Source: Burkholderia sp. Bp9143 (lineage in GTDB: Bacteria > Pseudomonadota > Gammaproteobacteria > Burkholderiales > Burkholderiaceae). From it: a DNA stretch of 64,000 nt. The stretch is taken from the NCBI RefSeq assembly GCF_003853645.1, contig NZ_QTPO01000027.1, forward strand, positions 1 through 64,000, written 5' to 3'. The translations under genes and the position numbers were made by a program. The notes beneath the pieces were generated by a model. That model made no database searches. It was given only the letters and a program-made list of their open reading frames with translations, and was not told the DNA's origin. Of this stretch, positions 7,278-15,604 are shown in pieces; position 1 is the first letter of the stretch, and each line of letters begins with the position of its first letter.

Positions 7278-9062
7278 ATGCTCCAAATCAGCACTGGCAA
7301 GTTTTTCAACACCAACGAAACCTACGACACGATTCATCGAGGCGTGCTGTATTCGAACCTCCATACGTTGCCGGGCGATTGCATCACTACACCGGCCGGC
7401 AATTTATCACCCGCAGCGCGTTGGGGAGATATCGAAACCCTCGTATGTGAGGTCATCGAACGCCAGCCGAACGTTCGCGCAGTAGGCGTAATTCTGTCGG
7501 TCGGCCCGGATGCATTCATTCATGATTTTGCCGCAGTATCTTCGTTTTCCCTACAGCGCCTACTGACACCAGACCACGACTTGGCGATGCGCCTGCTTAC
7601 CGCGCAACGGCCGCCACTAGGTATTCCCAAACTTCCCAAGCAATACGTATCAAAAATGTTTGATATGTCATTGCCGTACGACGTCCAGGCCGGCCAGCGT
7701 CTCTCCACCTTCTTGGACGACCTGCTCAAGCTCGAGCGAAAATCGTTTTCTGGCGCAATGAAAGCGATTCGACGGTACGTGACGGCAACTCATCGTCTGG
7801 CCGATGACCTAGACCTTGCGTATGCCCTGTTGGTTGCCGCTATCGAATCGCTCGCGCAGGAGTTCGATGATTTTAGCCCTGAGTGGGACGATTACGACCA
7901 GAAGAAACGACAGCCTGTTGACCGCGCTCTCGAAGGGGCGCCCACTGATGTCGCGCTCGCTGTTCGCGAAGCAATCCTTGGGGCAGAACATATTGCTGTC
8001 AGCCGAAGGTTTCGCGAATTTACCTTGGCTCATCTTGGTCGCGATTTTTTTCGGGGCGAAGCCGAGGGGCGAGTAGCGCCAGTAGGTAAGGGGGACTTGG
8101 AAGTTGCGCTGAAGAATGCGTATAACGTCCGTTCAGGTTATGTCCACGCGCTGAAGTCGATACCGCGACTGCTGGCATCGCCGATGGCATTGACCGATTT
8201 GATGGCCGTGGATGGCATGCCCTTTTTGACGTTTGAGGGGCTAGCACGCGTTGCGCGCACTGTAATTCTCGAGTTTATTTCTCGCGCCCCGACGACAGAA
8301 TCCGAGGAAGTCGCATACATGGACGACTTCCCCAATCTATTGCGGGCGCCGCTTGCGCCAAGTATGTGGATACATAATGCGGAGGGATATTCCGTCCAAT
8401 CTGCTTATTTGTATTTGAATGGATTCTTAGAGCAAGTCGAGCAGGCGCTGCTGAGTGCTTCGCCAGTCACAGACATTCGCGGCGTCACAGAAAAAATTGA
8501 GATGCTGTTGCCGTCACTGGCAAAACCTGAGCAACGACGGCCACTAATTGCGCTTCACTTTTGGTTCTCTCACTTCCTGTCAAAAGAGGAAAGGTATCGT
8601 TATCGGAAGCGCATGGACAATTTCATTAGCGAGTTGGACACGGAATGCCCCGAAGGATTCTTTTTGTACGTCTATGGAGGTCATTTGCCGCCTTGGAGCG
8701 CAGAAAGCTGCGAAACGATATTCGACACATACATTCGACGTAGATATGGAAGCAAAAAACTGAATGTTGGTACCGTTCTCGGTGCAGCGGGGGCGCTCAC
8801 CATCGCTGAATTGTATAGGCTTGCTGGTGATGAGGATTCCGCGCGCCGCCTCATAGCCCGCGCGATTGACGAGTTTCCGGGCCTGGCACGGTTGCGTGAG
8901 TATGAAGCCAATATCGGCGATTCAGTCCCACCGATACGCCAACACGCCGAAGCACTATCGGCACTACATGCACAACGGTGGTGGGGACGCAGCGGTTTTG
9001 CGACTTCGGCTCGACGAAATCGGCCCATCCTATATCCACTCGCGAAACTTGGAATTTCCTAG
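7278..9062 (+). CDS. large HEPN-domain protein of a putative defence operon
   Basis: The 594-residue protein has no signal peptide. Residues about 175-295 look like an ApeA-type HEPN domain: a first helix LADDLDLAYALLVAAIESLA, then NAYNVRSGYVHAL containing the RxxxxH ribonuclease motif (Arg285-His290). The C-terminal third is helical and TPR-like, with LAGDEDSARRLIARAIDEFP at about 519-538. HEPN proteins with this motif usually cut RNA and often act as toxic effectors. It is the first gene of a plus-strand operon with an E1-like and a JAB gene, and it diverges from the retron module across 288 bp. Its last 161 bp overlap the E1 frame. Base composition is lower in GC than the host. RNase activity is inferred from the motif. 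Confidence 0.6.
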   Translation: MLQISTGKFFNTNETYDTIHRGVLYSNLHTLPGDCITTPAGNLSPAARWGDIETLVCEVIERQPNVRAVGVILSVGPDAFIHDFAAVSSFSLQRLLTPDHDLAMRLLTAQRPPLGIPKLPKQYVSKMFDMSLPYDVQAGQRLSTFLDDLLKLERKSFSGAMKAIRRYVTATHRLADDLDLAYALLVAAIESLAQEFDDFSPEWDDYDQKKRQPVDRALEGAPTDVALAVREAILGAEHIAVSRRFREFTLAHLGRDFFRGEAEGRVAPVGKGDLEVALKNAYNVRSGYVHALKSIPRLLASPMALTDLMAVDGMPFLTFEGLARVARTVILEFISRAPTTESEEVAYMDDFPNLLRAPLAPSMWIHNAEGYSVQSAYLYLNGFLEQVEQALLSASPVTDIRGVTEKIEMLLPSLAKPEQRRPLIALHFWFSHFLSKEERYRYRKRMDNFISELDTECPEGFFLYVYGGHLPPWSAESCETIFDTYIRRRYGSKKLNVGTVLGAAGALTIAELYRLAGDEDSARRLIARAIDEFPGLARLREYEANIGDSVPPIRQHAEALSALHAQRWWGRSGFATSARRNRPILYPLAKLGIS

Positions 9063-9792
9063 TCTGGTTGGAAAGCGGCTGACGCTCATAGGCTGTGGAG
9101 CGATTGGCGGGTATCTGGCGCAGGCATTGGTACGGCTGGGCGCTGGCACCGGGAAAGGTGGCTTGTTGCGACTCGTCGACGTAGGACAGCTTGAGCCTGA
9201 CAACTTGGGACGGCACGCTCTGGGATTTCCGTCTCTGTACCAGAACAAGGCCGTTGCTCTTCGCGAGGAGCTCATTCGGCAGTTTCCGTATCTGCAGGTC
9301 GAGGCACAGTGGGACACGCCTAGATTGAACGACCAGTTTTTTGCGACGGACCTCATCATTGAAGCGACCGGGGAAGAGGCCCTGAGCAGTCTCGTGAACG
9401 CCTCGCACATGGCACATCGGCTTGGACCCGTTCTGTACGTGTGGGTAAAGGGGAACGGTGAGTGTGTCCAGGCGCTGTGGTCCGATTCATCGAAGTTCGG
9501 CTGTTTTCAGTGTCTGCGTCAGGGAATCGGGTCCAACTATCGTCAGGACCGGTTCCCGGTCCTGACGAATCCGCCTCGAACGAAATTCCGGGGGTGTAGC
9601 TCGTTTACTCCCTATGCGGTTTCTGCTCCCATGTCCGCGGCGGCATTAGCTGCCGATATGGTCAGTGATTGGCTGAAGGGTGCAGTCAGCCCAAGATTTC
9701 GTACCCGTTATCTGGAAACGGCTGATGCCCAACGCATCAAGAACCAGGATATCGCCCCGACGAACGGATGTCCCGCATGCCAGCAGCTCTGA
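8902..9792 (+). CDS. ThiF/E1-like adenylating enzyme
   Basis: Starting at the ATG at 8902 gives 296 residues; ATG 8968 and TTG 8866 are alternatives. The Rossmann loop LIGCGAIGG (62-70), Asp93 with Asn101 and Arg104 in LVDVGQLEPDNLGR, Lys116 and Asp150 follow the E1 adenylation pattern. Two CxxC pairs (Cys201/204 and Cys290/293) should bind zinc, and Cys232 in RGCSSFTPY lies where E1-like proteins of CBASS Cap2 type carry the thioester cysteine. E1 enzymes activate the C terminus of ubiquitin-like or target proteins with ATP. Here no E2 domain and no ubiquitin-like gene is seen. It overlaps the HEPN gene by 161 bp and the JAB gene by 25 bp, so the three are probably cotranslated. Confidence 0.85.
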   Translation: MKPISAIQSHRYANTPKHYRHYMHNGGGDAAVLRLRLDEIGPSYIHSRNLEFPSLVGKRLTLIGCGAIGGYLAQALVRLGAGTGKGGLLRLVDVGQLEPDNLGRHALGFPSLYQNKAVALREELIRQFPYLQVEAQWDTPRLNDQFFATDLIIEATGEEALSSLVNASHMAHRLGPVLYVWVKGNGECVQALWSDSSKFGCFQCLRQGIGSNYRQDRFPVLTNPPRTKFRGCSSFTPYAVSAPMSAAALAADMVSDWLKGAVSPRFRTRYLETADAQRIKNQDIAPTNGCPACQQL

Positions 9793-10271
9793 TTCTTCGA
9801 CACCCGTTCCACGAAGACGCGCGAATTCTGATTGAACCGTTCGTACTGTCGACGTTGATGGGCTTTCGGCAAACGGACCCTACAGCGCCAGAGTCCGGTG
9901 GCATCTTGCTGGGCTATCGACGGGGCTTGCATCTTCACGTGTCGATGGTGACGACTCCACAACCAGGTGACACCCAACACCGTTACGGTTTTCGACGACA
10001 GGCACATGGGCATCAGAAAATAGCCCTTGACCTCTGGAAAGCCGAGCGCGAGACAATGGACTACCTCGGTGAGTGGCATACCCATCCGGAAGCTGTCCCT
10101 ACACCGTCGTCAATCGACACCGGGGAATGGCGAAAGATTTGCGCGAAAAAAAGCGAGTCCATGATGTTTCTGATTCTTGGTACTCGCAACGTGCTGTGGG
10201 TCGGAGCGGGCCGACGTGGCGAACTGCGTGGGGAAACTGCCGACGTGCCTAGCGAAAGTAGAACAGAATAG
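9768..10271 (+). CDS. JAB/JAMM-domain metallopeptidase
   Basis: The 167-residue protein has the full JAMM zinc signature: Glu42 in PESGGILLGY, then His104-Thr-His106, Ser114 and Asp117 in GEWHTHPEAVPTPSSID (HxHx7SxxD). Such enzymes remove ubiquitin-like conjugates or trim their C termini; Cap3 of type II CBASS and BilD are bacterial examples. It overlaps the E1-like gene by 25 bp and is the last gene of the operon. The active site looks complete, so it is likely functional. Pairing with an E1 suggests it reverses or processes whatever the E1 attaches. Confidence 0.88.
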   Translation: MSRMPAALILRHPFHEDARILIEPFVLSTLMGFRQTDPTAPESGGILLGYRRGLHLHVSMVTTPQPGDTQHRYGFRRQAHGHQKIALDLWKAERETMDYLGEWHTHPEAVPTPSSIDTGEWRKICAKKSESMMFLILGTRNVLWVGAGRRGELRGETADVPSESRTE

Positions 10272-10610
10272 CGGACGAATGTTCACCGCAATGGTGAAGC
10301 CGCAGGATGTCACCTCAAGGTGGAACATTGACGGCCGGAGAGCGTTCGGGTCATGTGATGGCATGCGCCCTGGTCCGTCGCTGCCTAAGCGTCTAACCAG
10401 CATCATCTATCGCGCGCCCATGCTTCAAATCTTCCTCCATGGGCGCAGCTGCTGAAGACATATGCTCGGTCGGCGTCGCTCGCCGCACGGCTCGCGTGGA
10501 GTCCTCTTGGCTCGACGGCGGCTTCCTTGGGCTGATGCGTCGTGAAGGCGAAATCCGGGATGCCGTGTGCAAACGAAGGGCGCTAGAAAATGCTCCATCG
10601 CCCCGTGAGG
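10272..10610. other. 339 bp between defence operon and right transposon end
   Basis: I see no gene. A 9-bp perfect inverted repeat (GCGCCCATG at 10414-10422 and CATGGGCGC at 10438-10446) may be a weak terminator for the operon, though no T run follows. A plus-strand frame from 10439 runs into the transposon end and has no recognisable domain. Confidence 0.45.
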
Positions 10611-10717
10611 CATTAGTTTTGGTTACCGCTTGCCAGGTGCGGCTCAGCGGCCGGAAAGAGCTGCGTAACCAAAACTGAATCGAGGCTTTGTAACCGAAAC
10701 TAATGCACCTGGGCACA
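10611..10717. repeat. right end of Tn7-like element 2
   Basis: The visible sites are CATTAGTTTTGGTTACCG (10611-10628), CGTAACCAAAACTGAATCG (about 10664-10682, inverted) and TGTAACCGAAACTAATGCA (10689-10707, inverted). The terminus read inward is TGTGCCCAGGTGCATTAG. Spacing and order match the right end of element 1 at 3530-3635, which supports one transposase recognising both. Confidence 0.78.
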
Positions 10718-10739
10718 CCCCACAAGCATCCGGCGCTTG
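10718..10739. other. attTn7 junction downstream of glmS
   Basis: Twenty-two bases separate the transposon terminus from the glmS stop codon (TAG, 10742-10740). Tn7 inserts about 25 bp past glmS after TnsD binds the conserved end of the gene, so this spacing is diagnostic. The adjoining 5 bases are CCCCA; their partner at the far side was not found. Confidence 0.75.
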
Positions 10740-12569
10740 CTACTCCACCGTCACCGACTTCGCCAGATTCCTCGGCTTATCAATATCCGTCCCCCTCGCC
10801 AACGCCGCGTGATAGGCCAGTAGCTGCATCGGCACCGTATGCAGAATCGGCGACAGCGGCCCGTAGTACTCGTTGAGCCGAATCACCTCGATCCCCTCGC
10901 TCGGCACCAACCCGCAGTCCACATCCGCGAACACAAAAAGCTTGCCATTCCGAGCACTGACCTCATACATGTTCGACCTGAGCTTTTCCAGAAGCACGTC
11001 ATTCGGCGCCACCGCGATAACCGGCATTTCATTACTGACCAGCGCCAGCGGCCCATGCTTCAATTCCCCCGCGGGATAAGCCTCCGCATGGATATAAGAA
11101 ATCTCCTTCATCTTCAGCGCCCCTTCCAGCGCGATCGGATAATGCATCCCGCGCCCGAGAAACAGCATGTTGTCGCGTCGCGCGAGCAGCTCCGACCAAC
11201 CCATGATCTGCGGCTCCAGCGCGAGCACCTTCGACATCGCATCGGGCAGATGCCGTAGCGCACGCAAATGCGCCTTCTCCTCGTCGTCACTCAACCGCCC
11301 ACGCACCTGCGCCAGTGACAAAGTCAGCAAGAACAACGCCACGAGCTGCGTAGTAAAAGCCTTCGTCGAAGCCACCCCGATCTCGATCCCCGCCCGCGTG
11401 ACGAACTGCAGCGCGCATTCGCGCATCAGCGCACTCGTCGCGACGTTGCAGATCGCGAGCGTATGCATCATCCCGCGCTGCTTCGCGACATGCACGGCGC
11501 CGAGCACGTCGGCGGTCTCGCCGCTCTGCGACACCGCGACGACCAGCGTGCGCGGATTCGGCACGCTGTCGCGATAGCGAAACTCGCTCGCGATCTCGAC
11601 ACTCGCCGGCAGCTTCGCGATGCTCTCGATCCAGTACTTCGCGGTCAACGCCGCGTGATAACTGCCGCCGCACGCGAGCAGCAACACTGAATCGACGTCG
11701 TTGAACACGCGCCACGCGCCGTCGCCGAACAGCTCGGGCATGATCGACGCGACATCGAGCAGCGTATCGGCCACCGCCTGCGGCTGCTCGAAGATTTCCT
11801 TCTGCATGTAGTAGCGATACGACCCGAGGTCGGCCGCGCCGCTATGCGCCGCAACCCGCTGCACCGCGCGCTCGACGCGCTGGCCGGCCGCATCGACGAT
11901 CCAGTAACGATGCAGCTGGATATCGGCGACATCACCGTTCTCGAGGTAAGTGATGCGATCGGTGATACCCGACAACGCGATCGCATCCGACGCCAGGAAA
12001 TTCTCGCCATCCCCGACACCGACGACGAGCGGCATCCCGTCGCGCGCACCGACGATCCGGTGCGGTTCGTCGCGGCACATCACCGCGATCGCATAGCTGC
12101 CGCGCAGTCGCGCGACGGCACGGCGCACCGCGTCGAACAGGTCGCCGTCGTACAGGTGATCGATCAGGTGCGCGATCGCCTCGCTGTCGGTCTGACTCGC
12201 GAACACGTAGCCGTGCGCCTGGAGTTCCGCGCGCAGTTGATCGCAGTTCTCGATGATCCCGTTGTGCGACAGCGCGATGCGCGCGTTGTCGTCGCTGGGC
12301 GAGAAGTGCGGATGCGCGTTGAGCGTGACGGGCGCGCCGTGCGTCGCCCAGCGCGTATGCGCGATGCCGGTGTAGCCCGACAGCGCATGTGCGGCGATTT
12401 CGCGCTGCAGGTTGGCGACGCGGTCGACGCTGCGCGCGCGTGCCAGCGCACGGTCGCGATAGACCACGACGCCGCACGAGTCGTAGCCGCGGTATTCGAG
12501 CCGCTTCAGCCCGTCGACGAGGTTCGGCAGGATGTCCCGCTGGGCAACCGCCCCGACAATTCCACACAT
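10740..12569 (-). CDS. glmS: glutamine-fructose-6-phosphate aminotransferase (isomerizing)
   Basis: GlmS makes glucosamine-6-phosphate from fructose-6-phosphate and glutamine, the first step to UDP-GlcNAc for peptidoglycan and LPS. The 609-residue length is standard. The N terminus MCGIVGAV supplies Cys2, the glutaminase nucleophile, followed by EYRGYDSCG and HTRWATHG. Two SIS domains follow ([10 protein letters not shown] near 350, then the sugar-binding C-terminal half), and the protein ends in [13 protein letters not shown]. The gene is divergent from an Lrp-type regulator, with matched AT-rich palindromes in between. Its 3' end is the Tn7 target, here occupied by element 2. Burkholderia often have several glmS copies, so this one may not be the only supplier. 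Confidence 0.97.
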   Translation of the reverse strand: MCGIVGAVAQRDILPNLVDGLKRLEYRGYDSCGVVVYRDRALARARSVDRVANLQREIAAHALSGYTGIAHTRWATHGAPVTLNAHPHFSPSDDNARIALSHNGIIENCDQLRAELQAHGYVFASQTDSEAIAHLIDHLYDGDLFDAVRRAVARLRGSYAIAVMCRDEPHRIVGARDGMPLVVGVGDGENFLASDAIALSGITDRITYLENGDVADIQLHRYWIVDAAGQRVERAVQRVAAHSGAADLGSYRYYMQKEIFEQPQAVADTLLDVASIMPELFGDGAWRVFNDVDSVLLLACGGSYHAALTAKYWIESIAKLPASVEIASEFRYRDSVPNPRTLVVAVSQSGETADVLGAVHVAKQRGMMHTLAICNVATSALMRECALQFVTRAGIEIGVASTKAFTTQLVALFLLTLSLAQVRGRLSDDEEKAHLRALRHLPDAMSKVLALEPQIMGWSELLARRDNMLFLGRGMHYPIALEGALKMKEISYIHAEAYPAGELKHGPLALVSNEMPVIAVAPNDVLLEKLRSNMYEVSARNGKLFVFADVDCGLVPSEGIEVIRLNEYYGPLSPILHTVPMQLLAYHAALARGTDIDKPRNLAKSVTVE

Positions 12570-12628
12570 ATCGCGCTCCGTAAATGTCCTGTCTGGACCC
12601 GTGACAGCGATGGTAGAAGCGGTTGGAT

Positions 12629-12701
12629 GGAATTAAATTTCAAAATACGTTAACAAGTGAAACGAACCGGCGATCAGATATCATGCTGAAATTAAATTTC
12701 A
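12629..12701. promoter_or_regulatory. pair of Lrp-type palindromes between glmS and lrp-like gene
   Basis: Two AT-rich palindromes, GGAATTAAATTTC (12629-12641) and TGAAATTAAATTTCA (12687-12701), stand out in otherwise GC-rich DNA about 59 bp apart centre to centre. Lrp/AsnC proteins bind such repeated sites in wrapped DNA. The pair is well placed to let the adjacent regulator control itself and glmS. Confidence 0.55.
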
Positions 12702-12725
12702 CATCCTGACCGGAAGGAGCCGCGA

Positions 12726-13223
12726 ATGGCCGGCATCACGCTCGACGATCTCGACCTGCGCATTCTCGCGATCCTGCAGGACGACGCATCGGTGTCGAAC
12801 CTGCAACTCGCCGAGCGCGCGCTGTCGTCGCCGCCGACCTGCATGCGTCGCGTGCGGCGGCTGACGGAAGCGGGCGTGATCCTCCGCCAGGTCGCGGTGC
12901 TCGATCCGGTCGCGATCGGCACGGCGGTCACGGCCTTGATCGAGATCAGCCTCGACCGGCAGACGGCCGAAGACTACGACGCGTTCGAAGCCTACGTGTG
13001 CGCGGAGCCGGCGGTCACGCAGTGCTACCGTGTGTCGCCGGGGCCGGACTTCGTGGTGCTGGCCGATCTGGCCGACGTCGCCGAATACGACGCGTTCGCG
13101 CGGCGGCTGTTCACCGGTGCATCGAACGTGCGCAACGTGCGGACGTTCTTCTCGACGCATCGCGCGAAGTTCGAGGCGAACGCGCGGGTCGCGCATGCGA
13201 TGCGCAAACGGAGCGACGATTAG
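12726..13223 (+). CDS. Lrp/AsnC-family transcriptional regulator
   Basis: The 165-residue protein has an N-terminal helix-turn-helix (LDDLDLRILAILQDDASVSN, then RALSSPPTCMRRVRRLTEAG). A C-terminal RAM ligand-binding domain follows (VCAEPAVTQCYRVSPGPDFV), the usual Lrp layout. A GGAAGGAG ribosome site lies just upstream of the ATG. It diverges from glmS, and the two AT palindromes between them are probable operators. The effector amino acid cannot be read from the sequence. Confidence 0.9.
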   Translation: MAGITLDDLDLRILAILQDDASVSNLQLAERALSSPPTCMRRVRRLTEAGVILRQVAVLDPVAIGTAVTALIEISLDRQTAEDYDAFEAYVCAEPAVTQCYRVSPGPDFVVLADLADVAEYDAFARRLFTGASNVRNVRTFFSTHRAKFEANARVAHAMRKRSDD

Positions 13224-13259
13224 GTCATACCGTGCTCGCCGGACGGTAAATGTGCGACG

Positions 13260-13799
13260 TCAGAACGCGAGCGTCTGCTGTACCGGATAACGTTCTCCGC
13301 GCGCGAACCCTGCACCCTCGAGCGACAACAACGCGCGTTTGCGCTCAATGCCACCCGCATACCCGGTCAGGCTGCCCGACGCGCCGATCACGCGATGGCA
13401 CGGCACCATGATCGCCACCGGGTTGCGGCCGATCGCGCCACCGACGGCGCGCGCTGCACTCATCGGTAATCCGACGCGTTCGGTGATGGCGCCGTACGAC
13501 ACGAGTTCGCCGAACGGAATCGCGAGCAGTTCCTTCCACACGCTGCGCTGGAACGCGGTGCCGCGCAGATGAATCGGCACCGAGAAGGTTTCGCGCGTGC
13601 CGGCGAAATATTCGGCGATTTCTTCCGCAACCTTGCGCGCGGGCGGCGACGCGACGCGTGCGTCCGTGTTCGCGTCCGCAACGATCGCCAGCGACGGATA
13701 GTATTTCTGGCCGACGAAAAAAAGGCCCGTCAGCGCATCGTCCTCGATACGCATGGCGATGTCGCCCAGCGGGCTCGGAATCAGATGAGCGGGAGTCAT
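13260..13799 (-). CDS. ogt: methylated-DNA-protein-cysteine methyltransferase
   Basis: The enzyme transfers a methyl group from O6-methylguanine to its own cysteine, once per molecule. The active-site block is VAIMVPCHRVIGASG, preceded by the DNA-binding block FQRSVWKELLAIPFGELVSY. The start at 13799 (MTPAHLIPSPLGD) gives 179 residues, normal for Ogt, and its ATGA overlaps the stop of the upstream ada-alkA gene. The overlap indicates coexpression of two alkylation-repair activities. The longer upstream frame lies inside ada-alkA and is rejected. Confidence 0.93.
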   Translation of the reverse strand: MTPAHLIPSPLGDIAMRIEDDALTGLFFVGQKYYPSLAIVADANTDARVASPPARKVAEEIAEYFAGTRETFSVPIHLRGTAFQRSVWKELLAIPFGELVSYGAITERVGLPMSAARAVGGAIGRNPVAIMVPCHRVIGASGSLTGYAGGIERKRALLSLEGAGFARGERYPVQQTLAF

Positions 13800-15244
13800 C
13801 GCGAAACTTCTCCATGAAGGCGCCACACATGCAGTGCGGCGTACGCGCGCCACGGCGCCCAGCGCGCCGCATGCGGCGCGGATGATGTGATACGCGGCCG
13901 TTCGGCGGCGGCGCGCGGCGCAAGCCACGCTTCGTCGGCGGGGAACGCGTTCGGCCAGGCCATCGCCCGCATCGCGACGTACTGCACCGCGCGTTCGTCG
14001 AAACCGGGCAGCGCGCGCAACGCGGCCAGTGTCGCGTCGAGCGGCGCCATCGGTTCGAGCGCGAGCGTACCCTCGGCGATCGCGCGTGCCAGCGACACGA
14101 TCGCTCGCGCCGCATCACGTGTCACGCCGATTGCCTCGAGCGCCGTCGGCGGTGCACTGGCCAGCGTTGCGGCAGAAGGCAACGCATGCGTGAGCCCCGG
14201 CGGCGCGTGGTCCACCGGCGTGCCGAAGCGCTCGGCCACACGCGCCAGCACCGCGCCTGCCTGCGTCGTCGCCAACTGTTCACCCGCGATCGCGCGCAAA
14301 GCAATCTCGAGCCCGTCGAACGCGCCGGGCACGCGCAGTCCGGGCGTGCCGTCGGCGAGTTCGCCGAGATGCGCGTCGATCACGTCGGGGCGGCTGTCGA
14401 GATCGAACAGCCGGCGCACGCGCGCGAGCACGGCCGGCACGACGGGCGTCAGCGCGGGCGACACGGTGACCGCGAGCGCGAACCGCTGCGGCACGTGCGT
14501 GACGGACAGCCAGCCGGTTAATTGACCGTTGCCGCTCGGCAGCGCGACGACCCGCGCATAACCATGCGCGTCGATCCGCTCGACGCCGTCGATCTGTCGC
14601 TGCGCGAGAAAGCGCATCAACTCGGGCCACGCGAACGGCGGCCGGTAGGGCAGCGGGAACGTCATGTCGCCGCCGGCGGACGCACCGGCGCCCTTGCGCA
14701 AGCGCAGCGGATTGAGGCCGTAGCGTTGCCGGAACAGATCGTTGAAGCGCCGCACGCTGCCGAACCCGGCAGTCGACGCGACGACGGCCACGGGCAGCGC
14801 GGTATCGGTCAGGAGGCGCTTGGCCATCAGCAGCCGGTGCGTCTGCGCGAATTCGACCGGCGACACGCCGAACTGTGCGGCGAAGATCCGGCGCAGATGG
14901 CGCTCGGTCACGCCGACCCGCTGCGCGAGCGCGTCGACGGAGCGCGCGTTCAGGAAACCGTCGTCGATCAGCGTGGCGGCCGCGTCGGCGAGATTGCCGG
15001 ACAGGTCGAGCAGCCCGTGACCGGGCGCAAGCTCGGGCCGGCAGCGCATGCACGGGCGAAAGCCGGCTTTCTCCGCGGCGGCGGCGGTCGGGTAGTAACT
15101 GCAGTTCCGCGCCTTCGGCGGTTTCACCGGGCAGACGGGGCGGCAATACACGCCGGTCGTCGACACGCCGACGAAGAACCAGCCGTCGAAGCGGCGGTTC
15201 CGCGAAAGCAGGGCGTCGTAGCAGGTGTCGGGATCGAGGCGCAT
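13796..15244 (-). CDS. Ada-type regulator fused to AlkA 3-methyladenine glycosylase
   Basis: The 482-residue product has four parts. An Ada zinc-binding methyl-acceptor domain carries cysteines in VYCRPVCPVKPP and CMRC (about residues 34-68). An AraC-type helix-turn-helix follows (RVGVTERHLRRIFAAQFGVS, GFGSVRRFNDLFR). An AlkA N domain and a HhH-GPD glycosylase domain complete it (FDGLEIALRAIAGEQLATTQ, LRALPGFDERAVQYVAMRA). It senses methyl phosphotriesters, activates repair genes and removes alkylated purines. The start MRLDPDTCY is the usual one; three in-frame ATGs up to 27 bp upstream are less likely. It is the first gene of a two-gene operon with ogt. Confidence 0.93.
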   Translation of the reverse strand: MRLDPDTCYDALLSRNRRFDGWFFVGVSTTGVYCRPVCPVKPPKARNCSYYPTAAAAEKAGFRPCMRCRPELAPGHGLLDLSGNLADAAATLIDDGFLNARSVDALAQRVGVTERHLRRIFAAQFGVSPVEFAQTHRLLMAKRLLTDTALPVAVVASTAGFGSVRRFNDLFRQRYGLNPLRLRKGAGASAGGDMTFPLPYRPPFAWPELMRFLAQRQIDGVERIDAHGYARVVALPSGNGQLTGWLSVTHVPQRFALAVTVSPALTPVVPAVLARVRRLFDLDSRPDVIDAHLGELADGTPGLRVPGAFDGLEIALRAIAGEQLATTQAGAVLARVAERFGTPVDHAPPGLTHALPSAATLASAPPTALEAIGVTRDAARAIVSLARAIAEGTLALEPMAPLDATLAALRALPGFDERAVQYVAMRAMAWPNAFPADEAWLAPRAAAERPRITSSAPHAARWAPWRAYAALHVWRLHGEVSR

Positions 15245-15604
15245 GCGACGACTGTAAACCATCCGCGCCATCGGTTCTGGCTGGAATCGGACATGTGTAT
15301 CGACGCGCCGGCCCGCGTCATGGCCCCGTTTCGCACGGGGGAAAATCCCGGAAAAACGGTTAATGCCATCCCGCAAAACAGTCATCTCTTTTTGCGCGAC
15401 CGATTTTGAGATGACTCATCGAAATCCCCGACTGACACGGCACCGGGCCACGCCCTATCCTTTGAAAAACGTTTTCCAGAACTTGACGGACGAGCGGCCG
15501 CGCCACGCAAGGGGCGGGCCGCCGCCCGCCCCGGCGCCCGTCGCCGGTCACGGACAGGCAACATCCAGCGGCGCGACGGGCGCGGCCGCGCATCGGAGAC
15601 ACTC
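15245..15604. other. 360 bp divergent promoter region, ada-alkA and hexuronate transporter
   Basis: No gene is seen. The region contains the LacI-type operator GAAAAACGTTTTCC at 15464-15477, about 130 bp ahead of the transporter start. It presumably also contains the ada-alkA promoter on the minus strand. Confidence 0.6.
15464..15477. promoter_or_regulatory. LacI-family operator, transporter promoter
   Basis: GAAAAACGTTTTCC differs at one position from the perfect palindrome GGAAAACGTTTTCC found at 18131-18144 ahead of the uronate dehydrogenase gene. A central CG within an A/T-flanked palindrome is typical for LacI/GalR regulators. The LacI gene lies between the two sites. Confidence 0.75.

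Larger units (their letters stand above)
3636..10717. mobile_element. Tn7-like element 2, transposase-less, defence cargo, in attTn7 of glmS
   Basis: The left end (from about 3636) repeats the left end of element 1, and the right end (10611-10717) repeats its right end. The right terminus GCACA (10713-10717) lies 22 bp from the glmS stop codon, so the orientation and position match Tn7 insertion in attTn7. The cargo is a retron-like module and a HEPN-E1-JAB operon, both visibly less GC-rich than the flanking chromosome. No transposition genes are present. A clean 5-bp target duplication is not visible: CCTGC follows the right end of element 1 and CCCCA follows the right end of element 2. Confidence 0.7.

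Noticed and set aside
7278..10271. Type II CBASS
   Set aside because: E1-like and JAB genes are present, but there is no CD-NTase, no E2 domain and no CBASS effector of known kind.
10439..10678. Short plus-strand frame at the right transposon end
   Set aside because: It runs into the terminal binding sites and has no homology to TnsA or any protein I recognise.
11844..12653. Plus-strand frame of 269 codons opposite glmS
   Set aside because: It is wholly antisense to a clearly functional glmS and has no domain or ribosome site.
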